DNA from: an uncultured Alphaproteobacteria bacterium
GTDB lineage: Bacteria; Pseudomonadota; Alphaproteobacteria; HIMB59; GCA-002718135
Direction: 5' to 3'
DNA: 64,000 nt
Assembly: GCA_902621305.1 (NCBI GenBank)
Contig: CACNLM010000004.1
Span: 1-64,000, forward strand
Part shown: piece after piece, positions 54,283 through 62,934 of the stretch
Layout of the letters: each line of letters opens with the position of its first letter
How positions within the stretch are numbered: position 1 is the first letter of the stretch
Translations under genes and position numbers: made by a program
Notes under the pieces: model-generated
What the model was told of the DNA's origin: nothing
The model's database searches: none
What the model saw: only the letters and a program-made list of their open reading frames with translations

Positions 54283-55364
54283 TGACGTCTAAAGCTTTAA
54301 AATTAGAACAAATCCATAAATCTTTTGGAGATGTAAAGGTTTTGAAAGATATAAATTTAGAAATTAATGAAGGTGAGTTTGTAGTATTTGTTGGGCCATC
54401 TGGTTGTGGAAAATCAACTCTTTTAAGAATTATTTCTGGTCTTGAAGTCCCATCAGAAGGTGAAATTGTTATAAGAGATAATGTAGTTAATAATATTCCT
54501 GCATCAGAGAGAGATTTATCGATGGTATTCCAATCATACGCTTTGTATCCGCATATGTCAGTTAAAAAAAATCTTTCATTTGGTTTAGAAAATTTAAGAA
54601 TAGATAAGAGTGAAATAGAAGAAAGAATTAAATCTGCAGCAAAATTACTAAGAATTGAAGAACTTATGGCAAGAAGACCAGGACAATTATCCGGAGGTCA
54701 AAGACAAAGAGTTGCTATAGGAAGATCAATAGTAAGAAAACCAATTATTTTTCTATTTGATGAACCCTTATCAAATCTCGATGCCGAATTAAGAATGCAA
54801 ATGAGGGTCGAATTATCAGACTTGCATGAAGAACTTGGAAATACAATGATTTATGTAACACATGATCAGATTGAAGCTATGACAATGGCAGATAGAATTG
54901 TCGTAATGAGAGACGGGGTAATTGAACAAATTGGTACACCTTTGGAATTATATAATTATCCTACTAACAAATTTGTTGCTGGATTTATTGGTGCTCCACA
55001 AATGAATTTTATAAATGCAAAAAAAATGCCTGATGGTCTTACAATAGTAAATAATCATCATATTAAATCAGTTTATAATAATGATAATCAAAACAGTGAA
55101 TTGATATTAGGAATTAGACCTGAACATATAGAAGTATCTCTTGAGGGTGAAGGTGATTTAAAAGCAATTATAGATAATTTTGAACAACTAGGCTCTGTTA
55201 CATATATTTATTTAAAACTGGAGTCTAATGAGTCACTTACTGTACAACTGCCTTATCAAGTATCTTTAAAAAGAAATCAAAAAATTGCAGTTTCATTTGA
55301 TAATGAAAAAATACATATATTTGACGGTGAAACTGAAAAAATTTTGAATAGTAAAAAACCTTGA
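54282..55364 (+). CDS. ABC sugar transporter ATPase (MalK/UgpC type)
   Basis: A 360-residue ATPase: Walker A FVGPSGCGKSTLLRIIS, Q-loop MVFQSYALYPHMSV, signature GQLSGGQRQRVAIGRSI, Walker B FLFDEPLSNLDAEL, H-loop VTHDQIEAMTMADR, and the C-terminal regulatory domain (GIRPEHIEV). It energises the importer at 50427-54282 and is the only MalK-like ATPase in the window, so it may also serve the ATPase-less importer at 21861-25074. Shared ATPases (MsiK, MsmK) are known elsewhere. The next gene starts inside its stop (TTGA). Confidence 0.94.
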   Translation: MTSKALKLEQIHKSFGDVKVLKDINLEINEGEFVVFVGPSGCGKSTLLRIISGLEVPSEGEIVIRDNVVNNIPASERDLSMVFQSYALYPHMSVKKNLSFGLENLRIDKSEIEERIKSAAKLLRIEELMARRPGQLSGGQRQRVAIGRSIVRKPIIFLFDEPLSNLDAELRMQMRVELSDLHEELGNTMIYVTHDQIEAMTMADRIVVMRDGVIEQIGTPLELYNYPTNKFVAGFIGAPQMNFINAKKMPDGLTIVNNHHIKSVYNNDNQNSELILGIRPEHIEVSLEGEGDLKAIIDNFEQLGSVTYIYLKLESNESLTVQLPYQVSLKRNQKIAVSFDNEKIHIFDGETEKILNSKKP

Positions 55365-56425
55365 ACGCTTCCAAAAAATATGGAGTTGTCCTTATTGGAT
55401 TAGGCATGGTTAGTAAAGTCTATGTTGAAGCATTAAATTCATTGTCAAATAATATATCTGTTGTAGGAATTATTGCTTCAAATATTAATTCAAGTAATAA
55501 ATTTTTATCCCGCAATGAAATTGAGATTTTTAAAAATATTAAAATTTTTTCTAGCATTGAAGAGATTTGTAATAATGATTCTATAGATTTTGCAATTTTA
55601 ACTACACCACCAAATGCACGAATTGGAATAGTTAAAAAATTAATACAAAGTAAAATACCTATATTAATGGAAAAACCAATTGAAAGGAACTTATCTAATG
55701 CAAAAGAAATTGAAATTTTAAGTCTAAAAGCTCAAATACCTATTGGAATTATGCTCCAACATCGAGCAAGACCCTCAGCTATTAAATGGAAACAAATATT
55801 ATCTGAAGATTTTCAAAAAATTGGAAAATTATCAGCAGTTGAAATTTATATCCCATGGTGGAGAGAACAATCTTACTATGATCAACCTGGAAGGGGAACT
55901 TACAGTAGAGATGGAGGCGGTGTATTAATAAGTCAAGCAATTCATACATTGGATCTTGCCTTACAGTTTACGGGACAAATTAATGCTGTTACTTCAATGA
56001 ATAAAACATCCTCTTTTCATTCAATGGAGTCTGAAGATTTCGTAAGTGCAGGATTAGAATTTGAAGATCAGGTCTTCGGCACATTATTTGCTTCAACCGC
56101 ATCCTATCCAGGAAGAACAGAAGAAATCATTCTGCATTATAAAAATGTAACAGTTTTATTAAAATCTAATCTTTTAAAACTATTTTGGCAAAATGGAAAA
56201 GAAGAAACTATAGGGGGTCAAGAATCTTCAGGAGCAGGAGCAGATCCCATGGCATTCACAAGTGATTGGCATAGAGATATGATTTTAGATTTTCAGAACT
56301 CAATTAAAGACGAACGTGAACCAATAGCTTCAATAAGTTCTGCAATAGAGGTTCATAGATTAATATCTATGCTTGAATATTCTTCAAAAAAACAAATAAG
56401 AATAAAAAGAGAAGAAATTAAATGA
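55361..56425 (+). CDS. Gfo/Idh/MocA-family oxidoreductase
   Basis: The 354-residue protein begins at a TTG overlapping the ATPase stop. It has the cofactor loop YGVVLIGLGMVSKVY, MEKPIERNLSN (residues ~103-113) and RDGGGVLISQAIHTLDLALQF. It overlaps the next Gfo gene by 4 bases. First of three consecutive Gfo/Idh genes behind this importer. Substrate probably the imported sugar or its keto form. Confidence 0.86.
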   Translation: MNASKKYGVVLIGLGMVSKVYVEALNSLSNNISVVGIIASNINSSNKFLSRNEIEIFKNIKIFSSIEEICNNDSIDFAILTTPPNARIGIVKKLIQSKIPILMEKPIERNLSNAKEIEILSLKAQIPIGIMLQHRARPSAIKWKQILSEDFQKIGKLSAVEIYIPWWREQSYYDQPGRGTYSRDGGGVLISQAIHTLDLALQFTGQINAVTSMNKTSSFHSMESEDFVSAGLEFEDQVFGTLFASTASYPGRTEEIILHYKNVTVLLKSNLLKLFWQNGKEETIGGQESSGAGADPMAFTSDWHRDMILDFQNSIKDEREPIASISSAIEVHRLISMLEYSSKKQIRIKREEIK

Positions 56426-57432
56426 AAAAGTTAAAACTAGGGGTATTGGGAATCGATCACGGGCATATTTACGATATGCTAGGCGAAATGTTAAATTTAG
56501 GCTGCACATGTGATTATTGGTGGACAAAAGAAGAAACAAATAACAATAAATCTTTCCAAGATAAATTTCCTTTCCTATCTAAAGTTGAAGATAAAATGAA
56601 AATAATTGAAGATGATACAATTGATATGATTTTAATTTCTTCGATACCTAAAGATCGAGCTAATTTAGCAATTTTAGCAATGCAAAATGGAAAAGATATA
56701 ATGGTTGATAAACCAGGATGCACAACTTTAGAGCAACTTGACCAAATTAAATCAGTAGTAAAAAAACATCGAAGAATATGGTCAGTAAATTTTTCTGAAA
56801 GATTTCAAGTTCCAGCTGTTGCAAAAGCAGAAGATTTAGTCAACAGTGGTGTGATAGGGAAAGTTATACAAACTATTGGAACAGGTCCACATAGACAAGG
56901 AAATTATGCAAGACCAGATTGGTTCTATGATAGAGAATCGTACGGAGGAATATTAACTGATATTGGTTCTCATCAAGTACATCAGTTTTTAATTTTTACA
57001 GGATCAACTACTGCAAAAATAAACCATGCATTAGTGCAAAATTCTAGTATGCCAGAAAAAAAAGGTTTTCAAGATTTTGGTGAAATAAATTTGACTGGAG
57101 ACTCCGGTCATGGATATATAAGATTGGATTGGTTTACTCCAGATGCTTTACCAACTTGGGGAGATGGCAGATTATTTATACTAGGTGAAAAAGGTTATAT
57201 TGAACTTAGAAAATACACTGACATAGCTAAAAAATCTTCGGGGGATCATTTATTTTATGCAAACAATACAGAAGTTAAATACATTGATTGTACCAATATA
57301 AAGCTTCCATATTTTTCAAACTTAATAAGCGATGTATTAAACAGAACTGAAACGGCAACCTCACAAAAAATTACATTTTTATCAATGGAGCTTGCATTGC
57401 AAGCTCAAAGAATTGCAGAAAATGATCAATAG
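56422..57432 (+). CDS. Gfo/Idh/MocA-family oxidoreductase, atypical cofactor loop
   Basis: The 336-residue protein starts LKLGVLGIDHGHIYDML, so the loop reads G-I-D-H-G-H instead of G-x-G-x2-G, and the usual EKP is DKPGCTTLEQL (residues ~96-106). The substrate block ILTDIGSHQVHQF is present. The Gfo gene at 39926 also has a histidine-rich loop (GTSHIH), which suggests one subfamily. It overlaps both neighbours. Catalytic mode may differ from standard members. Confidence 0.82.
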   Translation: MKKLKLGVLGIDHGHIYDMLGEMLNLGCTCDYWWTKEETNNNKSFQDKFPFLSKVEDKMKIIEDDTIDMILISSIPKDRANLAILAMQNGKDIMVDKPGCTTLEQLDQIKSVVKKHRRIWSVNFSERFQVPAVAKAEDLVNSGVIGKVIQTIGTGPHRQGNYARPDWFYDRESYGGILTDIGSHQVHQFLIFTGSTTAKINHALVQNSSMPEKKGFQDFGEINLTGDSGHGYIRLDWFTPDALPTWGDGRLFILGEKGYIELRKYTDIAKKSSGDHLFYANNTEVKYIDCTNIKLPYFSNLISDVLNRTETATSQKITFLSMELALQAQRIAENDQ

Positions 57433-58504
57433 ACTATTTAAAGTAGCTATAATTGGAGCAGGTATTGGTAAGAATCACTTGAATGCATTTAATACGCAAT
57501 TGGATAGATTTAGCGTAAAATATATTTGTGATTTAGATGTTGATAAAGCAAATAGATTAATTTCAAATAATAATACAAAAATAACTGAAGATTATGAAGA
57601 AGTCCTCAATGATGATGAAGTAGATCTAATTGATATATGTTTACCTCCTGATTTACATTTTGAATATGTGAAAAAAGCCTTAGAAGCAGGTAAGCACGCA
57701 ATTTGTGAAAAACCATTAGCTGGTAGTCTTGAAGAAGTGGATCAATTAATAAAAATTTCTAAAAAAACAAAAAAGAATATTTACCCTGTTTTTCAATATA
57801 GATTTGGCAAAGGTACAAAACAATTAAACTTATTAATAGAAAGTGGATTAGCTGGAAAACCTTTTGTTGCTTCTCTAGAGACATATTGGAATAGGGACTC
57901 AAATTATTATGATGTTGAATGGAGAGGAACATGGAAAGGTGAAAGAGGAGGAGTTATTCTTGGTCACGCTATACATATTCATGATTTATTAACTATGATA
58001 TTTGGTGATATACTTTCTGTTTATGCAAAATTATCAACTAGAGTAAATAATATTGAAGTAGAGGATTGTGCTGCACTATCAATCCAAATGCAAAATGGCT
58101 CTCTTGTTACTAGCTCAATTACTCTAGGAGCTGCAAATGATACCTCAAGACTAAAGTTTTCATTTGAGAATTTAACAGCCACATCAGGAAATTCACCTTA
58201 TAAGCCAGCAGAAGATACTTGGAGTTTTGAGGCCAGAAAACCAAATTATCAAAAAAAAATTGATGAAGTTATTGGAAACGTTGAAAACATTCAATCAGGT
58301 TATGCAGGTTTGTTTAACGAGATTGCTAACAACTTAGAAGGAAAAAAAAGTAATGAGGTAAATTTAAATGATGGAAGAAAATCAATAGAATTTGTAACTG
58401 CCGTTTATAAATCATTTAATGAGGATAAAAATATAATTTTACCAATAGAAAAGGAAAGTATTTATTATAAATCTTGGATACCTAAAAAATATAATAAAAA
58501 ATAA
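57422..58504 (+). CDS. Gfo/Idh/MocA-family oxidoreductase
   Basis: A 360-residue protein with VAIIGAGIGKNHL, CEKPLAGSLEE (residues ~92-102) and GGVILGHAIHIHDLLTMIF. I chose the ATG at 57422, which overlaps the previous stop by 11 bases; a TTG frame from 57392 would add ten residues ahead of the Rossmann fold. Its stop overlaps the next start by one base (TAATG). Confidence 0.87.
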   Translation: MINRLFKVAIIGAGIGKNHLNAFNTQLDRFSVKYICDLDVDKANRLISNNNTKITEDYEEVLNDDEVDLIDICLPPDLHFEYVKKALEAGKHAICEKPLAGSLEEVDQLIKISKKTKKNIYPVFQYRFGKGTKQLNLLIESGLAGKPFVASLETYWNRDSNYYDVEWRGTWKGERGGVILGHAIHIHDLLTMIFGDILSVYAKLSTRVNNIEVEDCAALSIQMQNGSLVTSSITLGAANDTSRLKFSFENLTATSGNSPYKPAEDTWSFEARKPNYQKKIDEVIGNVENIQSGYAGLFNEIANNLEGKKSNEVNLNDGRKSIEFVTAVYKSFNEDKNIILPIEKESIYYKSWIPKKYNKK

Positions 58505-59514
58505 TGGTAAAGCCTTTAATTTTTTTTGACGCTTATCCAAGAACTAAAGAAATGGTTTTATCATCAAATTTAGAAAAAAAATTAAAAAAAATTTCTAGAT
58601 TAAAAACCTATTTCGGTAAAAGAGCACCAATAAATATTGTTGAGAGTATTTTACCAGATGTAGAAATTATTGTAGGTCAAACTTCAATGGACAAGAGAAG
58701 ATTAAAATTATCTAAAAAACTAAAAGCAATTATCAACGTTAAGGGTAATTGGGAAAATAATATTGATTATAAAGAAGCATACAAAAAAGGAATATACGTC
58801 TTATCTGCAGCTCCTGCTATGGCCCCAGCAGTGGCAGAGGCTTGCATTGGTTATGCTATTGCACTATCAAGAAATACTTATGCAAATCATAACGATTTTG
58901 TTGTTGCTAAAGAAAAATATGGAATTGAAGGAAATAGAAATTCATATAATTTATACGATGCAAAAGTAGGTTTTATTGGATTTGGGAATCTTGCTAAATC
59001 TCTTATTAAATTGCTTAAACCATTTAATTGTAAAATTTCATCCTATGATCCATGGTTAACAAAACAAGAATTTGATAAATTTAATGTCAGAAAGACTAAT
59101 TTAAACTCAATTTTAAAAAATAATCAATTTATATTTATTTTATCTGGTGTCACAAAAGATAATATAAATTTTTTAAATAGAACTAAGTTAAAAATGATTA
59201 AAAAAGATTCCTCAGTTATTTTGATAAGTAGAGCAGAGGTTATAGATTTTGAAGCATTTGTTGAATTAGCTGAAAAAAAATATTTCAGAGCAGCTATAGA
59301 TGTTTTTCCAGAAGAGCCTGTTCCATTAGATTCTTCTTTAAGAAAGAAAAAAAATATTATTTTTAATTCACATTTAGCAGGTGGTATGTATTTTTCTTAT
59401 ATGAAAATTAGAGATATGATGTTTGATGATATATCAAGAATACTTAATAATAAAAAACCAAGAAATTTAGAGCATGCAATTCCAGATAAAGCAAAATTGA
59501 GAATCGATAAATGA
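58504..59514 (+). CDS. 2-hydroxyacid dehydrogenase family protein
   Basis: The 336-residue protein has KAIINVKGNWENNIDY, the NAD loop VGFIGFGNLAKSLIKLL (G-x-G-x2-A), Arg in ILISRAEVIDFEAF, Glu in DVFPEEPVPLDS and His in NSHLAGG, the catalytic triad of D-2-hydroxyacid dehydrogenases. It lies in the sugar operon, overlapping the following isomerase-like gene by 4 bases (ATGA). It probably reduces a 2-keto sugar acid (as in ketogluconate metabolism) or a similar compound. Less close to SlcC than the 45983 gene. Confidence 0.82.
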   Translation: MVKPLIFFDAYPRTKEMVLSSNLEKKLKKISRLKTYFGKRAPINIVESILPDVEIIVGQTSMDKRRLKLSKKLKAIINVKGNWENNIDYKEAYKKGIYVLSAAPAMAPAVAEACIGYAIALSRNTYANHNDFVVAKEKYGIEGNRNSYNLYDAKVGFIGFGNLAKSLIKLLKPFNCKISSYDPWLTKQEFDKFNVRKTNLNSILKNNQFIFILSGVTKDNINFLNRTKLKMIKKDSSVILISRAEVIDFEAFVELAEKKYFRAAIDVFPEEPVPLDSSLRKKKNIIFNSHLAGGMYFSYMKIRDMMFDDISRILNNKKPRNLEHAIPDKAKLRIDK

Positions 59515-60719
59515 AAAAAGTAGAAGTTCAAACTATTGTAAATAATACATTAAACAAAATTAAAATTTTAGATATTCATACACATTTATTCCCTCCACAA
59601 CATGAAAAATATTATTTAAGTGGACTCGTGGAAACTTTAAATTATCATTATCTAATTGCGGAGTTATTTGTTTCAACAAATATTAATATTGAGAAATTTA
59701 AATCATTAGATAAATTACAAAAGGCTGAAGTCGTATGGAATGAATTATTTGATAAAAGAACACCAATATCTGAAGCTTGTAAAGGGGTTTTAACAATACT
59801 AAAATCATTATCTATTCCAATAAAAGATAAAAATTTTTCACAAATAAACAAACTATACTGTGGTTTAAAGTTAACTGATAAAGAAATATTTAAAAAAAGT
59901 AACATAGATTCAATAGTCATGACAAATAATCCATTTAATGAAGATGAATGGTCAATTTTTTCTTCTAAAGCTTGGGATAAAAAAAGATATCGTTCTTCCT
60001 TAAGATTGGATAGTCTTATGTTGGAATTTAATAAATCTATTTCAATAGCTCAAAATTTTAGCAATGAAACTTCAAATAAGTCTATTCAAATAATAGATTA
60101 TTTAGAACTTTGTTTTCAAAAATCTCAACCAATCTATGCTGCAATTTCTTTAGATACAGAAAAATTTAGAGAAATGCTTAAAAGTGATTTATGGAAAGAA
60201 ATATTAAAATGGTTATTAAGAAAGAACCTACCATTATCTTTAATGTTGGGAGTTAAAAGAGGAGTAAACAAGAGTTTTGATGAAGCAGGTGATGGGATTG
60301 GAAATATAGATTTAAAAGATTTATCTAAACTTTGTAACAATTATCCTGAAAATAAATTTTTAGTAACTTGTTTGTCATTAAATGATCAACATGAGCTAAC
60401 TGTTTTAGGAAGAAAACATCAAAATTTAAAAATTTTTGGTTTCTGGTGGTTTATGAATCAACCAAGTATAATTGAACCAATTTTAAAAATGAGAATAGAT
60501 TTATTAGGTCTTTCCTTAATCCCTCAACATTCTGATGCTAGAATTACAGATCAATTAATATATAAATGGTCTCATTTTAAAAAAATTTTATCATCAGTAA
60601 TGATAGAAAATTATGAGCATTTAATTAAAAAAAATTATCCATTAAGTAAGGAAATTATAAATAGAGATTTAAATAATCTCTTAAGCGACAATGCAAAAAA
60701 TTTTTTAAGAATTAAATAA
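59511..60719 (+). CDS. Uronate-isomerase-like amidohydrolase-fold protein
   Basis: The 402-residue protein has the metal-binding ILDIHTHLFPP (H-x-H, residues ~23-33) and LVETLNYHYLIAE of the glucuronate isomerase (UxaC) family, with LMLGVKRGVNKSF-DEAGDGIG later. It is shorter than classical UxaC (about 470). UxaC turns glucuronate into fructuronate. Together with the mannitol/fructuronate dehydrogenase at 61507 this suggests uronate metabolism, although mannonate dehydratase is absent. It converges on an SDR gene 4 bases away. Confidence 0.72.
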   Translation: MKKVEVQTIVNNTLNKIKILDIHTHLFPPQHEKYYLSGLVETLNYHYLIAELFVSTNINIEKFKSLDKLQKAEVVWNELFDKRTPISEACKGVLTILKSLSIPIKDKNFSQINKLYCGLKLTDKEIFKKSNIDSIVMTNNPFNEDEWSIFSSKAWDKKRYRSSLRLDSLMLEFNKSISIAQNFSNETSNKSIQIIDYLELCFQKSQPIYAAISLDTEKFREMLKSDLWKEILKWLLRKNLPLSLMLGVKRGVNKSFDEAGDGIGNIDLKDLSKLCNNYPENKFLVTCLSLNDQHELTVLGRKHQNLKIFGFWWFMNQPSIIEPILKMRIDLLGLSLIPQHSDARITDQLIYKWSHFKKILSSVMIENYEHLIKKNYPLSKEIINRDLNNLLSDNAKNFLRIK

Positions 60720-60723
60720 ATTT

Positions 60724-61476
60724 CTAACTTAAAATTGGGTCTTTAACAGGAATAATTGGTACTCCGCCTGGGGATTGTTCTGTACCAGAAATTTCAATAG
60801 TACTTATATTGCTTCGCCATCTAACACTCAAAGCAAACATTATTGCATCAGCAATATCTCTCGGTTCGAGAAGAGTAAAACCAGACATAAATTTTTTTGC
60901 TTTATTTTTATTTGTAAAAGCAGCTTTACCAAAATTTGTTTTAGTTCTTCCAGGGCATATTTCAGAAACTTTTACTCTTGATCCACTTAGTTCAATTCTT
61001 AAACTTTGAGCAATTCTATGTATAGCACCTTTTTGACCACCATAAACAGTACTCATTTGTGGATATAGACCTGCAAGAGACCCCATTAAAACTACATGAC
61101 CTTTTCTTCTTTTTATCATTCCTGGAACAGTAGCTTTTAAGGTATGAAGATAAGACTCGACATTTAATCTTGTAGATAACTCAATATCTTGTCTTGACGC
61201 TTTTAATATACCTTCAGCTCCTCTTCCAATACCAGCATTACAAACTACAATATCAACTTTAAGTTTACTAAGTTTTTTATAAATTTGATCAGTATCAAAT
61301 AGATCAATTTGAATTATTTCAAATTTATGTTTTTTTTGTAATTTCTCTAATGCTGAAATATTTTTATCAAGAGCGTAAATTTTTATTTTTTCTTTAAAAA
61401 ATCTTTTAAGAGTTTCCAAGCCAATACCACTTGAAGCACCTGTTATTAATACACTTTTATATATTTTATTGATCAT
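60724..61476 (-). CDS. Short-chain dehydrogenase/reductase, YdfG-like
   Basis: The 250-residue SDR has LITGASSGIGLETLKRF, VVCNAGIGRGAEG, catalytic Ser in LMGSLAGL and YGGQKGAIHRIAQSL (YxxxK), plus the EICPGRTKTNF loop typical of serine/3-hydroxy-acid dehydrogenases (YdfG). It probably acts on a 3-hydroxy acid or sugar acid. It stands alone on the minus strand between two plus-strand genes. Substrate unknown. Confidence 0.85.
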   Translation of the reverse strand: MINKIYKSVLITGASSGIGLETLKRFFKEKIKIYALDKNISALEKLQKKHKFEIIQIDLFDTDQIYKKLSKLKVDIVVCNAGIGRGAEGILKASRQDIELSTRLNVESYLHTLKATVPGMIKRRKGHVVLMGSLAGLYPQMSTVYGGQKGAIHRIAQSLRIELSGSRVKVSEICPGRTKTNFGKAAFTNKNKAKKFMSGFTLLEPRDIADAIMFALSVRWRSNISTIEISGTEQSPGGVPIIPVKDPILS

Positions 61477-61506
61477 CTTCCGTTAAAGTATATTTTAAAT
61501 AGTAAT

Positions 61507-62934
61507 ATGCAATTAAATAAAAATATAAACAGAAATCTTTTAAAAGAACAATCATTTCCGAGTTATAATATTAACAATAATGAAGATTGCATACTACATT
61601 TCGGTATTGGTAATTTTCATAGGGCTCACCAAGCATTGTATATTCATGAAATGTTGGAAAATAATAAAAATATTTCCATAATTGGAATTAATTTAAGGTC
61701 TGAAGAAACAAAAAATAAAATGGAAAATCAAGATCACTTGTATTCTTTAGTAAGGATATCAAATAACTACAAGAAAATTGATATTTTAAATCCAATAAAA
61801 AAAATATTATTTGGTTTAAAAGATAAGAGTGAAATTAGAAATTTAATTGCATCTGAAAAAATTAAATTAATTACTATTACTGTTACAGAAAAAGGTTATC
61901 ATTATGATAAAAACAAAAATTTAAACTTTTCTAATGAAATTAAAAATGATCTTAACGATAATGATTTATCCACAATGATAGCTCATTTAGCTTTTGGAAT
62001 AATTGAAAGATATAAAAAAAATAAAAAAAAATTAATTGTTTTAAGTTGTGATAATTTATCTGAAAATGGAAAAATTTTAAAAAATTTAGTTAAGCAATTT
62101 ATAGAAATTAAACACCCAGAATGTTTAGACTGGTTTGAAAAAAATATTGAATTTCCATTATCTATGGTTGATGGCATAGTTCCCAATAATAATAAAAAAT
62201 CTAATTTTTTCAGCTTACCATATACTGATAATTCAATTGTGGTTACAGAGCCTTACAGAGACTGGTATATTGAGTCAGGTAGTTTGGAATTAAAAAAAAT
62301 TTTATCAAACAATAAAATAAATTTTGTAAATGATGTAAAATTTTATGAAAATATTAAACTTAAAATACTTAATGCCACACACTCAGCTTTAGCATATATT
62401 GGACATTTATGCGGCTATACATATGTTCATGAAGCTATACAAGATAAATCTATATATAAATTTATTTTAAATTTTTTAGACAACGAGGTTATTCCAACTT
62501 TAGATAAAGTAGCGGGATTTGATATAAATAATTATAAATTTACAATATTAGAAAGATTTAAAAATATTTATATTGAGGATAAGCTTTTAAGAATATCAAT
62601 GGATGGATCAATAAAAATTCCAATCAGAATACTTGATACATATGTAAAAAATACTAATCAAACTAAGTATATCCAATTTATTGTAACAAGTTGGCTTTAT
62701 TTTATTATGCAATTACTGGAAAACGATAATGAATTGTTTGTGGATCCAAATAAAGAATATTTTAAAAGAGTTTACTATGAAAATAAATCAAACTTTTCCA
62801 AAGAGATTCTTAACAATAAAAATATATTTAATTTAAGCCCCATAAAAAGTAACGAAATGATTAAAGATGTTAATTATAATTTAAAATTAATTACAGAAAA
62901 ATCTATAAAAAAAGTTATAGAAGAATTTAAATAA
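61507..62934 (+). CDS. Mannitol dehydrogenase family protein, probable fructuronate/tagaturonate-type reductase
   Basis: The 475-residue polyol-specific long-chain dehydrogenase has LHFGIGNFHRAHQALYI (residues ~30-46), NLSENGKILKNLV, MVDGIVPN, VVTEPYRDWYIE and the catalytic lysine region KLKILNATHSALAYIG. Members are mannitol, fructuronate (UxuB) and tagaturonate (UxaB) reductases; the nearby uronate-isomerase-like gene favours fructuronate. It abuts the following Ldh2 gene. The DNA is notably A-rich. Confidence 0.86.
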   Translation: MQLNKNINRNLLKEQSFPSYNINNNEDCILHFGIGNFHRAHQALYIHEMLENNKNISIIGINLRSEETKNKMENQDHLYSLVRISNNYKKIDILNPIKKILFGLKDKSEIRNLIASEKIKLITITVTEKGYHYDKNKNLNFSNEIKNDLNDNDLSTMIAHLAFGIIERYKKNKKKLIVLSCDNLSENGKILKNLVKQFIEIKHPECLDWFEKNIEFPLSMVDGIVPNNNKKSNFFSLPYTDNSIVVTEPYRDWYIESGSLELKKILSNNKINFVNDVKFYENIKLKILNATHSALAYIGHLCGYTYVHEAIQDKSIYKFILNFLDNEVIPTLDKVAGFDINNYKFTILERFKNIYIEDKLLRISMDGSIKIPIRILDTYVKNTNQTKYIQFIVTSWLYFIMQLLENDNELFVDPNKEYFKRVYYENKSNFSKEILNNKNIFNLSPIKSNEMIKDVNYNLKLITEKSIKKVIEEFK

